NCBI RefSeq assembly: GCF_904846695.1
Contig: NZ_CAJHBR010000001.1
Location: 1 to 64,000 of the forward strand
DNA length: 64,000 nucleotides
Source of the DNA: Psychrobacter urativorans
GTDB taxonomy: Bacteria > Pseudomonadota > Gammaproteobacteria > Pseudomonadales > Moraxellaceae
Direction of reading: 5' to 3'
The position numbers and the translations under genes are program-made. Under the pieces are notes generated by a model. It was not told the DNA's origin. It did not search any database and saw nothing but the letters and a program-made list of their open reading frames with translations. Every line of letters begins with the position of its first letter. The first letter of the stretch is position 1. This document shows positions 26,264 through 36,153 of this stretch, in pieces.

Positions 26264-27409
26264 ATGCGTTATTCAGTATTGGCAATAGCAGTTAGTTGTA
26301 CCTTGATGCTTACCGCCTGTAATAAATCAACCGATAGCGTTGAATCAGCCAAAGACAGCGCAGCGGTTACTACTACTGAAAAGACTGGCAGCGAAACTAA
26401 GCCAGCAGCAGTAAACGATAACATATCCATGAGCATCACTGGCGCTGGCGCCTCATTTCCACAGCCTATCTATGCCAAGTGGTCAGCCGACTATAACGGT
26501 GCTACAGGCGGACAAGTCAATTATCAGTCTATTGGTTCATCAGGTGGTATCAAGCAAATTACTGCTGGCACTGTTGATTTTGGTGCATCAGATGCCCCGT
26601 TAACGCCAGAAGAATTGGAAGCAGCAGGGTTGATTCAGTTTCCGATGGTCATCGGTGGCGTAGTACCAGTAGTCAATATTAAAGGTATTGAGCCGGGCGC
26701 GCTCAAGCTAGATGGCAAAGTATTGGCTGATATCTATTTAGGCAAGATTAATAAATGGAATGACCCTGCCATCGTGCAATTAAATCCAGATTTAAAATTA
26801 CCCGATAGCCCAATTACTACCGTATTTCGCTCAGATGGCTCGGGCACGACTTTTAACTTTACTGATTATTTAGCCAAAGTATCGCCAGAGTGGCAGAGTA
26901 GTGTTGGTGTCGATAAGACTGTCAAATGGCCAACCTCTGATCGCGGCGCTGCCGGCAAAGGTAATGAAGGCGTTGCCAGTTATGTGAGTCGTATGGCTAA
27001 CTCTATCGGTTACGTTGAATATGCCTACGCTAAGCAAAATAACATGGCTCATGTAGCGCTTAAAAATGCTGCCGGTAATGTAGTGCAGCCTTCATCGGCA
27101 AGCTTTGCAGCAGCAGGGGATATCGATTGGTCACAGCAAGCAGGTTTTTATAAAGTGATAACCAACTCTGAAACTGCTGAAGCTTGGCCAATAGCAGCTG
27201 CTACTTTTATCTTGGTACATAAGCAGCCAAAGGATGCTAAGCAAGTGGCCGGCGTGCTGAACTTCTTTAACTGGGCGTATGACCAAGGTGATGCTGCAGC
27301 AACTGAGCTTGACTATGTACCATTCTCTGACAAAGCTGTGGCCTTGTTTAAAGATAGCTGGAAACAAGTAGTCGGTACTGATGGTAAGCCTGTCTACACT
27401 GCCCCCTAA
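26264..27409 (+). CDS. pstS: Phosphate ABC transporter substrate-binding lipoprotein
   Basis: 381 residues. The signal ends in a lipobox, LTAC with C19 lipidated, so it is anchored in the membrane facing the periplasm. PstS binds phosphate and delivers it to PstCA. Key motifs: GAGASFPQPIYAKWS, 'YQSIGSSGGIKQI', 'DFGASDAPLT' and 'FRSDGSGTTFNFTDYL', which hold the Ser/Thr/Asp phosphate ligands. A 45-residue Ser/Thr/Lys linker follows the lipid Cys. AGGAG precedes the ATG. First gene of the pst operon under the Pho box. A hairpin follows before pstC. Confidence 0.96.
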   Translation: MRYSVLAIAVSCTLMLTACNKSTDSVESAKDSAAVTTTEKTGSETKPAAVNDNISMSITGAGASFPQPIYAKWSADYNGATGGQVNYQSIGSSGGIKQITAGTVDFGASDAPLTPEELEAAGLIQFPMVIGGVVPVVNIKGIEPGALKLDGKVLADIYLGKINKWNDPAIVQLNPDLKLPDSPITTVFRSDGSGTTFNFTDYLAKVSPEWQSSVGVDKTVKWPTSDRGAAGKGNEGVASYVSRMANSIGYVEYAYAKQNNMAHVALKNAAGNVVQPSSASFAAAGDIDWSQQAGFYKVITNSETAEAWPIAAATFILVHKQPKDAKQVAGVLNFFNWAYDQGDAAATELDYVPFSDKAVALFKDSWKQVVGTDGKPVYTAP

Positions 27410-27437
27410 GCTTGGATACTAGTCTTAGCTGATAGTC

Positions 27438-27467
27438 ATAGCTGATCAAATACTTTTGCTCAGCTAT
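27438..27467 (+). promoter_or_regulatory. Intercistronic hairpin between pstS and pstC
   Basis: ATAGCTGA (27438-27445) pairs perfectly with TCAGCTAT (27460-27467). No T run follows, so it is probably a stabilising or attenuating hairpin rather than a full terminator. Such stem-loops help keep the binding protein in excess over the membrane parts. Confidence 0.5.
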
Positions 27468-27592
27468 AACTCAAGTATAAGTAGCGCTGTTTGTTGCTAA
27501 ATGGTGCTTAAGGCGACATTTATAATAATAAATATAATAATTAAAACACAATAAAAACCACATCATCTATCACAGCGATTATTGGGGCAGTT

Positions 27593-28549
27593 ATGGCAGG
27601 GTCTAACTTGCAAACGCAATTGAATAAACAAAAGCGTTTAGATGCGATATTTGTTAATACTACTAAAGCGGCGGCACTGTTTGTACTAGCTAGCTTAGGA
27701 GCGATTTTACTATCGTTAATTATTGGCGCTTGGCCGAGTATGCAAGCGTTTGGACTAGACTTTTATACTAGTAATAACTGGGATCCAGTGGCTAATGAGT
27801 ACGGGGCACTAGCTCCTATCTATGGCACGATAGTTACCTCAGTTATGGCGTTAGTCATCGCTGTACCAGTCAGTTTTGGTATCGCTATATTCTTAACTGA
27901 GCTTTGTCCTCCTGTACTTAAAAAGCCATTAGGTATCGCCATTGAGTTGCTAGCTGGTATTCCCTCTATCATTTATGGTATGTGGGGTTTATTCGTATTC
28001 GCTCCCTTCTTCGGCAATAATATTCAGCCTTGGCTTACCGAAAATTTAGGCAGTCTGCCGATCATAGGTAAGCTATTCATTGGTGCTCCAATGGGCATTG
28101 GCTTATTTACCGCCTCTTTAGTACTAGCCATCATGATCATTCCTTTTATTGCGGCTACTATGCGTGACGTATTTTCTGTAGTGCCAGCCCTGCTAAAAGA
28201 ATCAGCTTATGGCATGGGCGCTACTACTTGGGAAGTGATGTTTAAGATTATCCTTCCTTATACCAAGACTGGGGTAGTCGGTGGCGTGATCTTAGGGTTA
28301 GGGCGAGCGTTAGGCGAGACTATGGCAGTAACTTTTTTGATCGGTAATACCTTCAATATTAACTCTAGCATGTTTGCGTCAGGAGTATCTATTACTTCAG
28401 CCTTGGCCAACGAGTTTGCCGAGGCGTCAGATCCATTGCATCTATCATCTTTGTTACATTTAGGATTAATCTTATTCATGATTACTTTTGTGGTGCTATC
28501 GATTTCGCGCTTGATGTTACGTGGTATGGATAAGCGTGCTGGACAATAA
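27593..28549 (+). CDS. pstC: Phosphate ABC transporter permease
   Basis: 318 residues with about six membrane helices; the first is near 27-48 ('[20 protein letters not shown]'). The EAA-like loop that contacts the ATPase is '[20 protein letters not shown]', followed by '[20 protein letters not shown]'. '[19 protein letters not shown]' is diagnostic of PstC. It pairs with PstA as the inner-membrane channel for phosphate. ATG start after GGGGCAGTT. Spacer to pstS is 183 bp. Confidence 0.95.
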   Translation: MAGSNLQTQLNKQKRLDAIFVNTTKAAALFVLASLGAILLSLIIGAWPSMQAFGLDFYTSNNWDPVANEYGALAPIYGTIVTSVMALVIAVPVSFGIAIFLTELCPPVLKKPLGIAIELLAGIPSIIYGMWGLFVFAPFFGNNIQPWLTENLGSLPIIGKLFIGAPMGIGLFTASLVLAIMIIPFIAATMRDVFSVVPALLKESAYGMGATTWEVMFKIILPYTKTGVVGGVILGLGRALGETMAVTFLIGNTFNINSSMFASGVSITSALANEFAEASDPLHLSSLLHLGLILFMITFVVLSISRLMLRGMDKRAGQ

Positions 28550-28624
28550 GCATTAATAATAGACTTTTATAACCATTTAATAGACTGGTTTTAAACTTGC
28601 TTCAATTAATAAGGAACTTGCAAC

Positions 28625-29518
28625 ATGCCAGCGTTATCCACTATTAATCCTGCCAAAAATGCTGCTGCTGTCACTACTGATCGAGGCTTGTATCGTCGCC
28701 GACGCTTGCTGAACAAAGTAGGCTTAGGGTTTGCCGCTTCCGCTATGATATTTGGGCTGTTTTGGCTGACGTGGATTTTGATAACTTTAGGCGTTGAAGG
28801 GATGCATGGCCTGCTTGAGATGCCAGTATTCACAGCTGATACACCGCCACCGTTGACTGATGGTGGCTTGCGTAACGCCATCATTGGGTCAGTGATGATT
28901 GCTGGTTCTGGCCTGTTTATTGGGGCGCCAATTGGGTTGCTGGCTGGGGTTTATTTAGCTGAATTCTCGCACGGTAATCGCTTGGGACAAGTTATACGTT
29001 TTTTGAATGATATTTTACTCTCTGCGCCATCGATTGTGATTGGTCTATTTATCTACGCATTATTAGTCAAAAACTATAGCTTTTCAGGCTGGGCTGGCGC
29101 TTTTGCCTTGGCACTTATTGTGATACCAGTAGTAGTAAGAACTACCGAAAGTATGCTGCTATTAGTGCCTAATCAACTGCGTGAAGCCGCTTACGCGCTG
29201 GGCACACCGAAGTGGAAGTTAGTATTAGGCGTAACTATGAAAGCGGCGCGGGCAGGTCTAACTACTGGGGTATTGCTGGCTTTTGCCCGTATCACTGGTG
29301 AGACTGCACCGCTGTTATTTACCGCTTTAAACAACCAATATTTCAGTCTGGATATGGGTAAGGCGATGGGTAATATGCCCAATACTATTTATCAATTCGC
29401 TATGAGTCCTTATGATAATTGGCATGCTCTTGCTTGGGCCGCAGCGTTGCTTATTACCTTTACTGTGCTGACCTTGAACGTGGCAGCTCGCTATATAGGT
29501 GGCAAAGAATACAGCTAA
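28625..29518 (+). CDS. pstA: Phosphate ABC transporter permease
   Basis: 297 residues with about six helices. The N-terminus is cytoplasmic and Arg-rich (GLYRRRRLLNKVGLGF). The ATPase-contact loop is 'QLREAAYALGTPKWKLVLGV', then TTGVLLAFARITGETAPLL, typical of PstA. 'SAPSIVIGLFIYALLV' is also conserved. Works with PstC. AAGGAAC stands upstream of the ATG and the gap after pstC is 75 bp, so they are co-transcribed. Confidence 0.95.
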   Translation: MPALSTINPAKNAAAVTTDRGLYRRRRLLNKVGLGFAASAMIFGLFWLTWILITLGVEGMHGLLEMPVFTADTPPPLTDGGLRNAIIGSVMIAGSGLFIGAPIGLLAGVYLAEFSHGNRLGQVIRFLNDILLSAPSIVIGLFIYALLVKNYSFSGWAGAFALALIVIPVVVRTTESMLLLVPNQLREAAYALGTPKWKLVLGVTMKAARAGLTTGVLLAFARITGETAPLLFTALNNQYFSLDMGKAMGNMPNTIYQFAMSPYDNWHALAWAAALLITFTVLTLNVAARYIGGKEYS

Positions 29519-29679
29519 TTTGGCTGGTGCAACCAATGAGCTGTGCTAATCAATGGCTTTAGCACTAGCCAGCAGCGAACTACTACTAGCAGTTACTATA
29601 ATATTTATTGAAGATGACCCTTAATTAATAACTAATAATCGATATCCAGAATCAGTAATTAGCAATCAGGAGCTAGACC

Positions 29680-30573
29680 ATGACTGACACTATTAAACGC
29701 TCTACTAAAAAGACTTCGCCAACTATCGCAGTGCCACGCCCTTTCGTTACTGCGCATAACACTGCCCCAGTAATCAGTAGCAATGCTAGCATTATGGCAG
29801 CCGTAGTAGAACCGCAAGCTCCTGCCAAAATTCAAATACGTGATCTTAACTTTTACTACGGTAGCTTTCGTGCGCTAAAAGACATCTCTATTGATATTCC
29901 AGAAAAGCAAGTTACCGCGTTTATTGGTCCTTCTGGCTGTGGTAAATCAACGCTACTGCGTACTTTTAACCGCATGTATGATTTGTACCCTAATATGCGC
30001 GCCGAAGGGGGAATCTATCTCGATGGTCACGATGTATTAGCAAAATCAATGGATGTTAATTTGCTACGTGCCAAGGTTGGCATGGTATTCCAAAAACCAA
30101 CCCCCTTCCCAATGTCTATCTTTGACAATGTGGCATTTGGGGTAAGACTGTACGAAAAAATGTCAAAAGCTGAGCTAGTAGATCGGGTTGAGTGGGCGCT
30201 TAGAAAAGCGGCATTATGGGACGAAGTAAAAGACAAGTTACAAGCTTCTGGGCTATCACTATCTGGTGGTCAGCAGCAACGGCTCTGTATAGCACGTGGG
30301 GTGGCGACTAAGCCTGAAGTCTTGTTACTCGATGAGCCAACTTCTGCGCTAGACCCTATATCGACAGGGGCTATTGAGGATTTGATAGAAGATCTAAAAC
30401 AGGATTATACCATCGCTATCGTCACCCATAATATGCAGCAAGCGGCACGAATTTCTGATCACACGGCTTATATGTACTTAGGAGATATGGTCGAAATGGG
30501 CAAAACCGATCAGATATTTACTAATCCTAGTCAGCAAGCGACAGAAGATTATATTACTGGCCGTTATGGCTAA
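29680..30573 (+). CDS. pstB: Phosphate ABC transporter ATPase
   Basis: 297 residues. Walker [10 protein letters not shown] at 83-91, signature [14 protein letters not shown], Walker [14 protein letters not shown] and the switch His in [14 protein letters not shown]. '[16 protein letters not shown]' and the terminal '[10 protein letters not shown]' are characteristic of PstB. The first 45 residues are a polar, non-conserved extension relative to the usual 250-260 residue protein. CAGGAG precedes the ATG by seven bases. It energises PstCA and, with PhoU, takes part in phosphate sensing. Confidence 0.97.
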   Translation: MTDTIKRSTKKTSPTIAVPRPFVTAHNTAPVISSNASIMAAVVEPQAPAKIQIRDLNFYYGSFRALKDISIDIPEKQVTAFIGPSGCGKSTLLRTFNRMYDLYPNMRAEGGIYLDGHDVLAKSMDVNLLRAKVGMVFQKPTPFPMSIFDNVAFGVRLYEKMSKAELVDRVEWALRKAALWDEVKDKLQASGLSLSGGQQQRLCIARGVATKPEVLLLDEPTSALDPISTGAIEDLIEDLKQDYTIAIVTHNMQQAARISDHTAYMYLGDMVEMGKTDQIFTNPSQQATEDYITGRYG

Positions 30574-30699
30574 CCGCTGACAACCATTGCTGTTAATAAT
30601 AGCTTTTATCGACACAGCTTTTATTAACGTAGCTATTTATTAAAACTGCTCTTCATAAATACTATTCTTTATTAAAAAGACCACTTACTGAGAATAATT

Positions 30700-31452
30700 A
30701 TGCCTAATCAGATGTCTCATACCTCCAAAAGTTTTGACCAAGACTTGAGCGCAAGCACCGATTTGTTTTTAGAGATGGGGATGCTGGCTAGCAATCAAGT
30801 AGCGCAAGCGATGCAAGCTTTGTTAGAGAGTGATATGTTGTTAGCGCGACAAGTAGTTGAGAAGGACAGCGCCATTAATCAGTTAGAAGTGCAGATTGAT
30901 GAGCATATATTATTACTAGTTGCTAAGCGGCAGCCAGCCGCGCGCGATTTACGTTATGTGATGGCAGTGAGTAAAGGGGTTGTTGACATAGAGCGTATTG
31001 GCGATGAAGCGGTAAAAATTGCCCATATGGCGCAGCAAATTGCCAAGGTTAATAGCCATACTTATTGCTACCATGAAGTCCAGCATTTGAGTAACCAAGT
31101 AAGAGTCATGCTCAGTAATGCACTGAGGTCATTTGAATACTTAAAGGCAGATAGCGCTTTTGAGGTAATGCGTAGTGACAATGAAGTGGACTTTGAATAT
31201 CAGTCTGCTATTCGCGCCTTGATGACTTATGTCATGGCAGATGCTAGCCAAATTAGTCAAGTGATCAATTTGATGTGGGTATTGCGTGCGCTGGAACGTA
31301 TTGGGGATCATGCACGCAATATTGCCGAATTAGTGATTTATATCAGTAGTGGCACTGATGTGCGCCATAGTGACTTTGCCACTGTGCAACAAGCGGTTGA
31401 TGATGCTGGTAAAGCGGACAGCGATAAAGACAGTGCTGCTAATAATTGCTAA
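30700..31452 (+). CDS. phoU: Phosphate-specific transport system accessory protein
   Basis: 250 residues, nearly all helical, with the two PhoU repeats. Metal-cluster motifs: 'DLRYVMAVSKGVVDIERIGDE' region with ExxxD and 'VLRALERIGDHARNIAELVI' in the second repeat. PhoU damps PhoR/PhoB signalling when phosphate is plentiful. An N-terminal ATG at 30700 or the one at 30712 is possible. phoU is the last gene of the operon; phoB and phoR are not in the window. The C-terminal 20 residues (Ala/Asp/Lys-rich) are not conserved. Confidence 0.95.
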   Translation: MPNQMSHTSKSFDQDLSASTDLFLEMGMLASNQVAQAMQALLESDMLLARQVVEKDSAINQLEVQIDEHILLLVAKRQPAARDLRYVMAVSKGVVDIERIGDEAVKIAHMAQQIAKVNSHTYCYHEVQHLSNQVRVMLSNALRSFEYLKADSAFEVMRSDNEVDFEYQSAIRALMTYVMADASQISQVINLMWVLRALERIGDHARNIAELVIYISSGTDVRHSDFATVQQAVDDAGKADSDKDSAANNC

Positions 31453-31573
31453 TATAGGCTGGCTATTAGCAGTAAATAATATTAGCAGCACAAAGCACTA
31501 GCGGTTTGGTTGCCTATAAAACACCAATAAGTAGAGGCTTTGCTAGCTCGCTGTTAAATCTTCATAAGTCTGT

Positions 31574-31867
31574 TTATTTGGTTTCCGGCGTCCAACCTTG
31601 TGGGCGTTCATAATCTTGATTGTCCAAATATTTATCACGCTGCTCAGTCAAGAATTTCTTAGCTTCAGGATCCATCATACTTAAGTGGTTTTCGTTGATC
31701 AACATAGTTTGATGCTCAAGCCACTCTTTCCAAGCTTTGTCTGAAACAGTCTGTTGTAGCTCTTGACCCTTTTTATTAGGAAAGGGTGGGTGAGGCATTT
31801 TTGGTAAATCTTGCTGATATTTACGGCAAAATACAGTATTAGCTTGTGGGTTAAAGGTCTCGGTCAT
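31574..31867 (-). CDS. yggX: Probable Fe(II)-trafficking / oxidative-damage protection protein
   Basis: 97 residues. Matches the YggX family: '[20 protein letters not shown]', '[20 protein letters not shown]' and '[18 protein letters not shown]'. The conserved Cys (FCRKY) is present. YggX helps protect iron-sulfur clusters from oxidants and may handle labile iron. AGGAG lies eight bases before the ATG at 31867. Alone on the minus strand between phoU and argH. In E. coli it is next to mutY, which is not seen here. Confidence 0.95.
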   Translation of the reverse strand: MTETFNPQANTVFCRKYQQDLPKMPHPPFPNKKGQELQQTVSDKAWKEWLEHQTMLINENHLSMMDPEAKKFLTEQRDKYLDNQDYERPQGWTPETK

Positions 31868-32028
31868 AAAGGACTCCTAGTTATTCAAAGGGATGTTTAA
31901 ATAAGTGCTTGCTTCAACGTTACTGAACTATGATAAAGGGGTTAGGGCGCTTAGCAAAGCCTATTCGAGTTATAAAATTTATCTGAGTGACGCTATCCTG
32001 AATTTAGAGCTAGTAGTTGAGCACACAA

Positions 32029-32058
32029 ATAAAAACACCTGCAATCGTAGCAGGTGTA
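32029..32058 (-). terminator. Rho-independent terminator downstream of argH
   Basis: ACACCTGC (32035-32042) pairs with GCAGGTGT (32050-32057). On the minus strand the stem is followed by TTTTTATTTG. It lies beyond the tandem repeat that follows the argH stop. Confidence 0.8.
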
Positions 32059-32085
32059 ATTAGTAATACAGGGATACTTTTAATC

Positions 32086-32205
32086 AAGCCACTAGGCAAA
32101 TGCCTAAGCGACTAGTTAAATAACTGCGCCACTAGGCAAATAACCAAGCCATTAAGCAAATAACCAAGCCATTAAGCAAATAACTGAGACATTAAGCAAA
32201 AACTT
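32086..32205. repeat. 20-bp tandem repeat, six copies, running into the argH stop codon
   Basis: The unit AAGCCATTAAGCAAATAACC (and variants with ACTAGG) repeats six times with an exact 20-bp period. The last unit, GAGACATTAAGCAAAAACTT, contains the argH stop (TTA at 32192-32194 on the plus strand) and final codons. The array therefore looks like repeated duplication of the gene's 3' end, diverging outward. Confidence 0.92.
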
Positions 32206-33685
32206 CTAGGCGTGTACGTCCGCGAGCAATAGCTTGCTTAACTTGATTTGGAGCCGTACCCCCTAAGTGATCACGTGCCGCCAATGAACCTTCCAAAGTC
32301 AAGTATTCGAACACATCAGTACCGATAGCGGCACTAAACTGCTGTAACTGCGCTAAAGATAAATCGCTCAAATCAACCCCTTCTTTAATACCCAAAGCTA
32401 CGGCATTGCCGACCACTTCATGAGCATCACGGAATGCGACACCGTTACGTACTAGGTAATCCGCTAGGTCAGTGGCAGTCGCATAACCTTTCATAGTAGC
32501 CGCGCGCATATTTTCTTTATTGGGGGTGATATTGGGCAGCATATCTCCAAAAGCTAGTAGCGAACCGGTTAAGGTATCTACGCAATCAAACAGCGGCTCT
32601 TTATCTTCTTGGTTATCTTTATTGTAAGCTAGCGGCTGACTCTTCATCAGGCTTAATAAAGTCATCAGCTGACCAAAGACGCGTGCTGCTTTACCACGTA
32701 CTAACTCAGGTACATCAGGGTTTTTCTTTTGTGGCATGATAGATGAGCCGGTACAAAAGCGATCAGGAATCTGCACAAAATCAAATTGTGCTGACATCCA
32801 TAAGATAATCTCTTCACTCATGCGTGACAAATGCATCATTAAAATAGAAGCTGCTGAGGTGAATTCAATGGCGAAGTCACGATCGGATACCGCATCTAAT
32901 GAATTCTGGCAAATACCTTCAAAGCCAAGTAATTCTGCGGTAATAGTGCGATCAATCGGGAAAGTAGTACCAGCAAGGGCAGCGCTACCAAGGGGTAGCT
33001 GGTTGATACGACGACGGGCATCAACTAGACGCTCGGTATCACGATAGAGCATTTCAAACCAAGCCATGACATGATGACCGAAGCTAACCGGCTGTGCGGT
33101 CTGTAAGTGAGTAAAGCCTGGCATAATAGTATCAGTATGCTGTTCAGCCAAATTAAGAAGACCGGTCTGTAAACGCACTAATAGCGCGATAATGTTATCA
33201 GTCTCTTCACGTAACCAAAGACGAATGTCAGTAGCAACTTGATCATTACGACTGCGGCCAGTATGCAGTTTTTTACCAACTGCACCAATGATGTCAGTCA
33301 AGCGTGACTCAACATTCATATGCACGTCTTCAAGCTCAATAGACCAGTTAAACTCGCCCAGCTCAATCTCAGCCAATACTTGTTCTAGGCCATCAATGAT
33401 AGTTGCTACTTCACTTTTAGTGAGAATGTCACATTCACCAAGCATAGTGGCATGCGCAATAGAGCCTTCGATATCATGGCGTGCAAAGCGTTGGTCAAAG
33501 CCTACGGAGGCAGTAAAAGCCGCAACGAAACTGTCAGTAGCTTCGCTAAAGCGCCCGCCCCACATTTGCTGACTGGGTGAGGAGCTATTTTTCTCAGGAT
33601 GGTTAAGGTTAGAAACATCTGTGCTAAAATCAGATGAATTTTCATTTTGCTTAGGATGACTAAGGTTTGAAGAGTTGGCGTTCAT
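32192..33685 (-). CDS. argH: Argininosuccinate lyase
   Basis: 497 residues from the ATG at 33683-33685. It splits argininosuccinate into arginine and fumarate, the last step of arginine synthesis. Motifs: [20 protein letters not shown], '[20 protein letters not shown]', '[20 protein letters not shown]' and the signature [12 protein letters not shown] with the catalytic Ser. The 40 residues before MWGGRF are an Asn/Ser-rich extension made of a 19-residue imperfect repeat (SNLSHPK... / SNLNHPE...). Translation could instead begin at ATG 33565 just before WGGRF. The 5' end overlaps the proposed start of the divergent algZ gene. Confidence 0.95.
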   Translation of the reverse strand: MNANSSNLSHPKQNENSSDFSTDVSNLNHPEKNSSSPSQQMWGGRFSEATDSFVAAFTASVGFDQRFARHDIEGSIAHATMLGECDILTKSEVATIIDGLEQVLAEIELGEFNWSIELEDVHMNVESRLTDIIGAVGKKLHTGRSRNDQVATDIRLWLREETDNIIALLVRLQTGLLNLAEQHTDTIMPGFTHLQTAQPVSFGHHVMAWFEMLYRDTERLVDARRRINQLPLGSAALAGTTFPIDRTITAELLGFEGICQNSLDAVSDRDFAIEFTSAASILMMHLSRMSEEIILWMSAQFDFVQIPDRFCTGSSIMPQKKNPDVPELVRGKAARVFGQLMTLLSLMKSQPLAYNKDNQEDKEPLFDCVDTLTGSLLAFGDMLPNITPNKENMRAATMKGYATATDLADYLVRNGVAFRDAHEVVGNAVALGIKEGVDLSDLSLAQLQQFSAAIGTDVFEYLTLEGSLAARDHLGGTAPNQVKQAIARGRTRLEVFA

Positions 33686-34818
33686 ATAGGTACAAGACAA
33701 ATCAGAAGAATAAGGGCTCAAGTATAGCAAATGATGAGGTCGCCTTACTAGCTGAGCGTCTAGAGTTTTTTATTCCAAAGCTCATGGATATAATGGCACT
33801 TTGGCAATGGCTGCTGTGCATTGTTTTTTGGTCGTTATTTGTCACCATAATCAACCGCTATGAGCTGATAGCTTGGTCAGATTTTTTAATTTCTTTCTCC
33901 AGTCTTATCTTGCAAAATATAATAGCTATTTTGCCTGCTCTATATCTTATCGATTATCTACGCCCAGTCATCAAGTATAGCAACCCTATAAAAGTCAGTT
34001 TCTATATTCTACTGTTGTTTTTTACTACTAATGGTATCGCCACATCTTTAGTCATGTTGATGAGGATCACTGTCGGCTGGCTTGAATATATTCCGCAAGA
34101 TTTTATCATAAATATTTTATTCAATATGTTGATTGCTGGCGGTTTCACTCTATTATTTTTACTATATTTTTTGCGCCGTCATTGTGAGCTTATGGCTTTA
34201 AAACAATCTTTTGAATACAAGCTCAGCGTTCAAAACGACCTTATTAAGGCGCGTATTGCCCCCCATTTCTTCTTCAACACTATTAATTCTTTGATGACTC
34301 TGGTTGAGTCTGATCCACCCCGTGCAGCTGATTTATTACAGCACATATCAGCGTTGTTTCGTGCCAGCTTTAATGGTGCACGTGAGATAAGTTTTGAGGA
34401 AGAGGTAGCGCTATGTGAGCATTATTTGGCTATTGAGTCGAGTCGTCTCGCTGATAAACTAGTGGTTAGATGGGACTTACCAGACGATGATATAATGTAC
34501 GACATGATCATCACTGCCTTAACCCTGCAGAATATAATTGAAAAGATGCTACTGCATGTAGTAGAGATGACTACTGAGACTATCTTTATTGATATAAAAG
34601 TAATTTGGCAACAGCACCGTGTAACCCTTACTGTCACTGCACAGCTACCTAGTAAGACCTTAATGATAAGTTATGACTTGCATAACCATGTTGATTTTCA
34701 TGTTCAAGATGAACGCCTAAAAACATATTTCGGTAAAAGTGCGTTTATAAAGAGTAAGGTAACTAATAAACAGATAATCACCACTATCGATTACCCTTTA
34801 CAAGACGTTGCACTTTAA
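33667..34818 (+). CDS. algZ: AlgZ/FimS-like sensor protein (LytS-type histidine kinase, degenerate ATPase domain)
   Basis: 383 residues if begun at TTG 33667 (AAGG directly before it). The first ATG is at 33784, but that would lose 'EFFIPKL', which resembles the conserved N-terminus of Pseudomonas AlgZ. Several membrane helices (about 46-165) are followed by the His-kinase box [15 protein letters not shown] with H200. The ATP-binding part is odd: where LytS kinases have ENAIKHG there is '[14 protein letters not shown]', and no glycine-rich G box follows. Pseudomonas AlgZ is likewise atypical. Its neighbour algR is the expected partner, separated by a 376-bp gap. Gene order argH / algZ-algR-hemC-hemD is the same as in Pseudomonas. 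Confidence 0.8.
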   Translation: MKSWRSYRYKTNQKNKGSSIANDEVALLAERLEFFIPKLMDIMALWQWLLCIVFWSLFVTIINRYELIAWSDFLISFSSLILQNIIAILPALYLIDYLRPVIKYSNPIKVSFYILLLFFTTNGIATSLVMLMRITVGWLEYIPQDFIINILFNMLIAGGFTLLFLLYFLRRHCELMALKQSFEYKLSVQNDLIKARIAPHFFFNTINSLMTLVESDPPRAADLLQHISALFRASFNGAREISFEEEVALCEHYLAIESSRLADKLVVRWDLPDDDIMYDMIITALTLQNIIEKMLLHVVEMTTETIFIDIKVIWQQHRVTLTVTAQLPSKTLMISYDLHNHVDFHVQDERLKTYFGKSAFIKSKVTNKQIITTIDYPLQDVAL

Positions 34819-35194
34819 TTATATTCACTCTGTTTGCAAATAAGCTAATAAACTGGCATATATATTGCAGTATAATTAGTGGTATAAGTCATAACTATAA
34901 TTGAAGCTTGAAGAACATCACCTCATGTTATCGATTACCTCTATAGAAGAGGGTCTTTATAAGTATAGATTTTTGATTTATATTAAACTAATGTTCGTAA
35001 TATTTTTACCTATTTTATTAGGGGTTCAACAGAATAAGATAAGATTGTGTATTTAAATAACTGTTTTATAAAATGGTTCTATAAGTCTACATGCTAATGG
35101 GTAGAGTTAGATATACTTAGCGTACAAAATGAGCAAGCGCTGTCTTATCAATACGAACTAAAACTGATTCAATAGGTAGTAATAAGGAGTTTGC
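34819..35194. other. 376-bp gap between algZ and algR
   Basis: AT-rich, with no open frame of note. AAGGAG directly serves algR at its end. algR probably has its own promoter here, since the gap is long for an operon. Short inverted stretches such as CCTCTATAGAAGAGG (34940-34954) exist but no named site could be assigned. Confidence 0.4.
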
Positions 35195-35932
35195 ATGAGG
35201 ATTGTAGTTTGTGACGATGAGCCTTTAGCGCGCGAGCGTTTAGTCAGAATCGTACAAGAGTCAGGACATCAAGTGGTGGCTCAAGCTACGACTGGCAAAG
35301 AAGCTATTAATGCCGTAAAAGAACAGCAGCCTGATGTGATTCTTTTGGATATTCGCATGCCTGAAATGGATGGAGTAACTTGCGCCCAAGGGTTGAATAA
35401 ACTGCAACATCCGCCAGCTATCATATTCGTTACCGCTTACGATCACTATGCCATCATTGCATTCAAAGCTAATGCTATTGGTTACTTGCTAAAACCTGCC
35501 AATAAAGACGAACTTTTAGAGGCGCTTAGTAAAGCTAAAAATTTAAATGCGGCGCAACTGAATGAAATTCGCAAACTTGAAGATCCTACGGCGCGACCTA
35601 TTCGCGAACATATTGCGGCGCGTACTCATCGAGGTGTTGAGCTGATTAAGTTGGAAGATATCTATTATTTTACTGCTGATCAAAAATACGTCAAAGTTCG
35701 TCACAAAGAGGGTGTTGTACTGATAGATGATACCCTAAAAGAGCTTGAACAAGAGTTTGGTGACCGTCTGTTCCGGGTCCATCGTAATGCTATTATTAAC
35801 CTAAGCTTTCTGGATTATCTAGAGACCGTTGATTCTGGCCAGTATCAAGTGCGTTTTAAGGGTATCGATGAAAATCTAGCGGTTAGTCGTCGCCACTTAC
35901 CAGCATTAAGAGAAAAAATCCAAAGCATGTAA
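35195..35932 (+). CDS. algR: LytTR-family response regulator AlgR
   Basis: 245 residues. Receiver domain 1-120 with the acidic pair in VVCDDEPLAR, phospho-acceptor D52 (ILLDIRMPEMDG), Thr/Ser in FVTAYDHYA and K in YLLKPAN. The LytTR DNA-binding domain (about 145-243) has 'AARTHRGVELIKLEDIYYFT', 'KYVKVRHKEGVVLIDDTLKE', 'FRVHRNAIINLSFLDYLE' and AVSRRHLPALREKI. In Pseudomonas AlgR controls alginate, pili motility and other surface traits; targets here are unknown. AAGGAG stands six bases before the ATG. Confidence 0.93.
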   Translation: MRIVVCDDEPLARERLVRIVQESGHQVVAQATTGKEAINAVKEQQPDVILLDIRMPEMDGVTCAQGLNKLQHPPAIIFVTAYDHYAIIAFKANAIGYLLKPANKDELLEALSKAKNLNAAQLNEIRKLEDPTARPIREHIAARTHRGVELIKLEDIYYFTADQKYVKVRHKEGVVLIDDTLKELEQEFGDRLFRVHRNAIINLSFLDYLETVDSGQYQVRFKGIDENLAVSRRHLPALREKIQSM

Positions 35933-36034
35933 ATGTTTTTTTTACTAATTTTAAGCTACTAAATAGTAAATAACTTGATATTGATGGCGGTTGTTGCGCT
36001 GTAAAGTCATTAAACAATCCTGTCGTATCATCAA

Positions 36035-36066
36035 ACCCTTATTTATGTTTAAATAGGGGTATTTTT
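36035..36066 (+). terminator. Terminator between algR and hemC
   Basis: ACCCTTATTTA (36035-36045) pairs with TAAATAGGGGT (36050-36060) with one G-U pair, followed by ATTTTTC. It should separate regulation of algR from hemCD. Confidence 0.65.
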
Positions 36067-36153
36067 CTGTGCCACTATATATTTTCCTATATGTATTTTA
36101 TATAACTCGTTGTTTTTTAACACTATATAGCACTTATTCTATTGAGGCCTATA

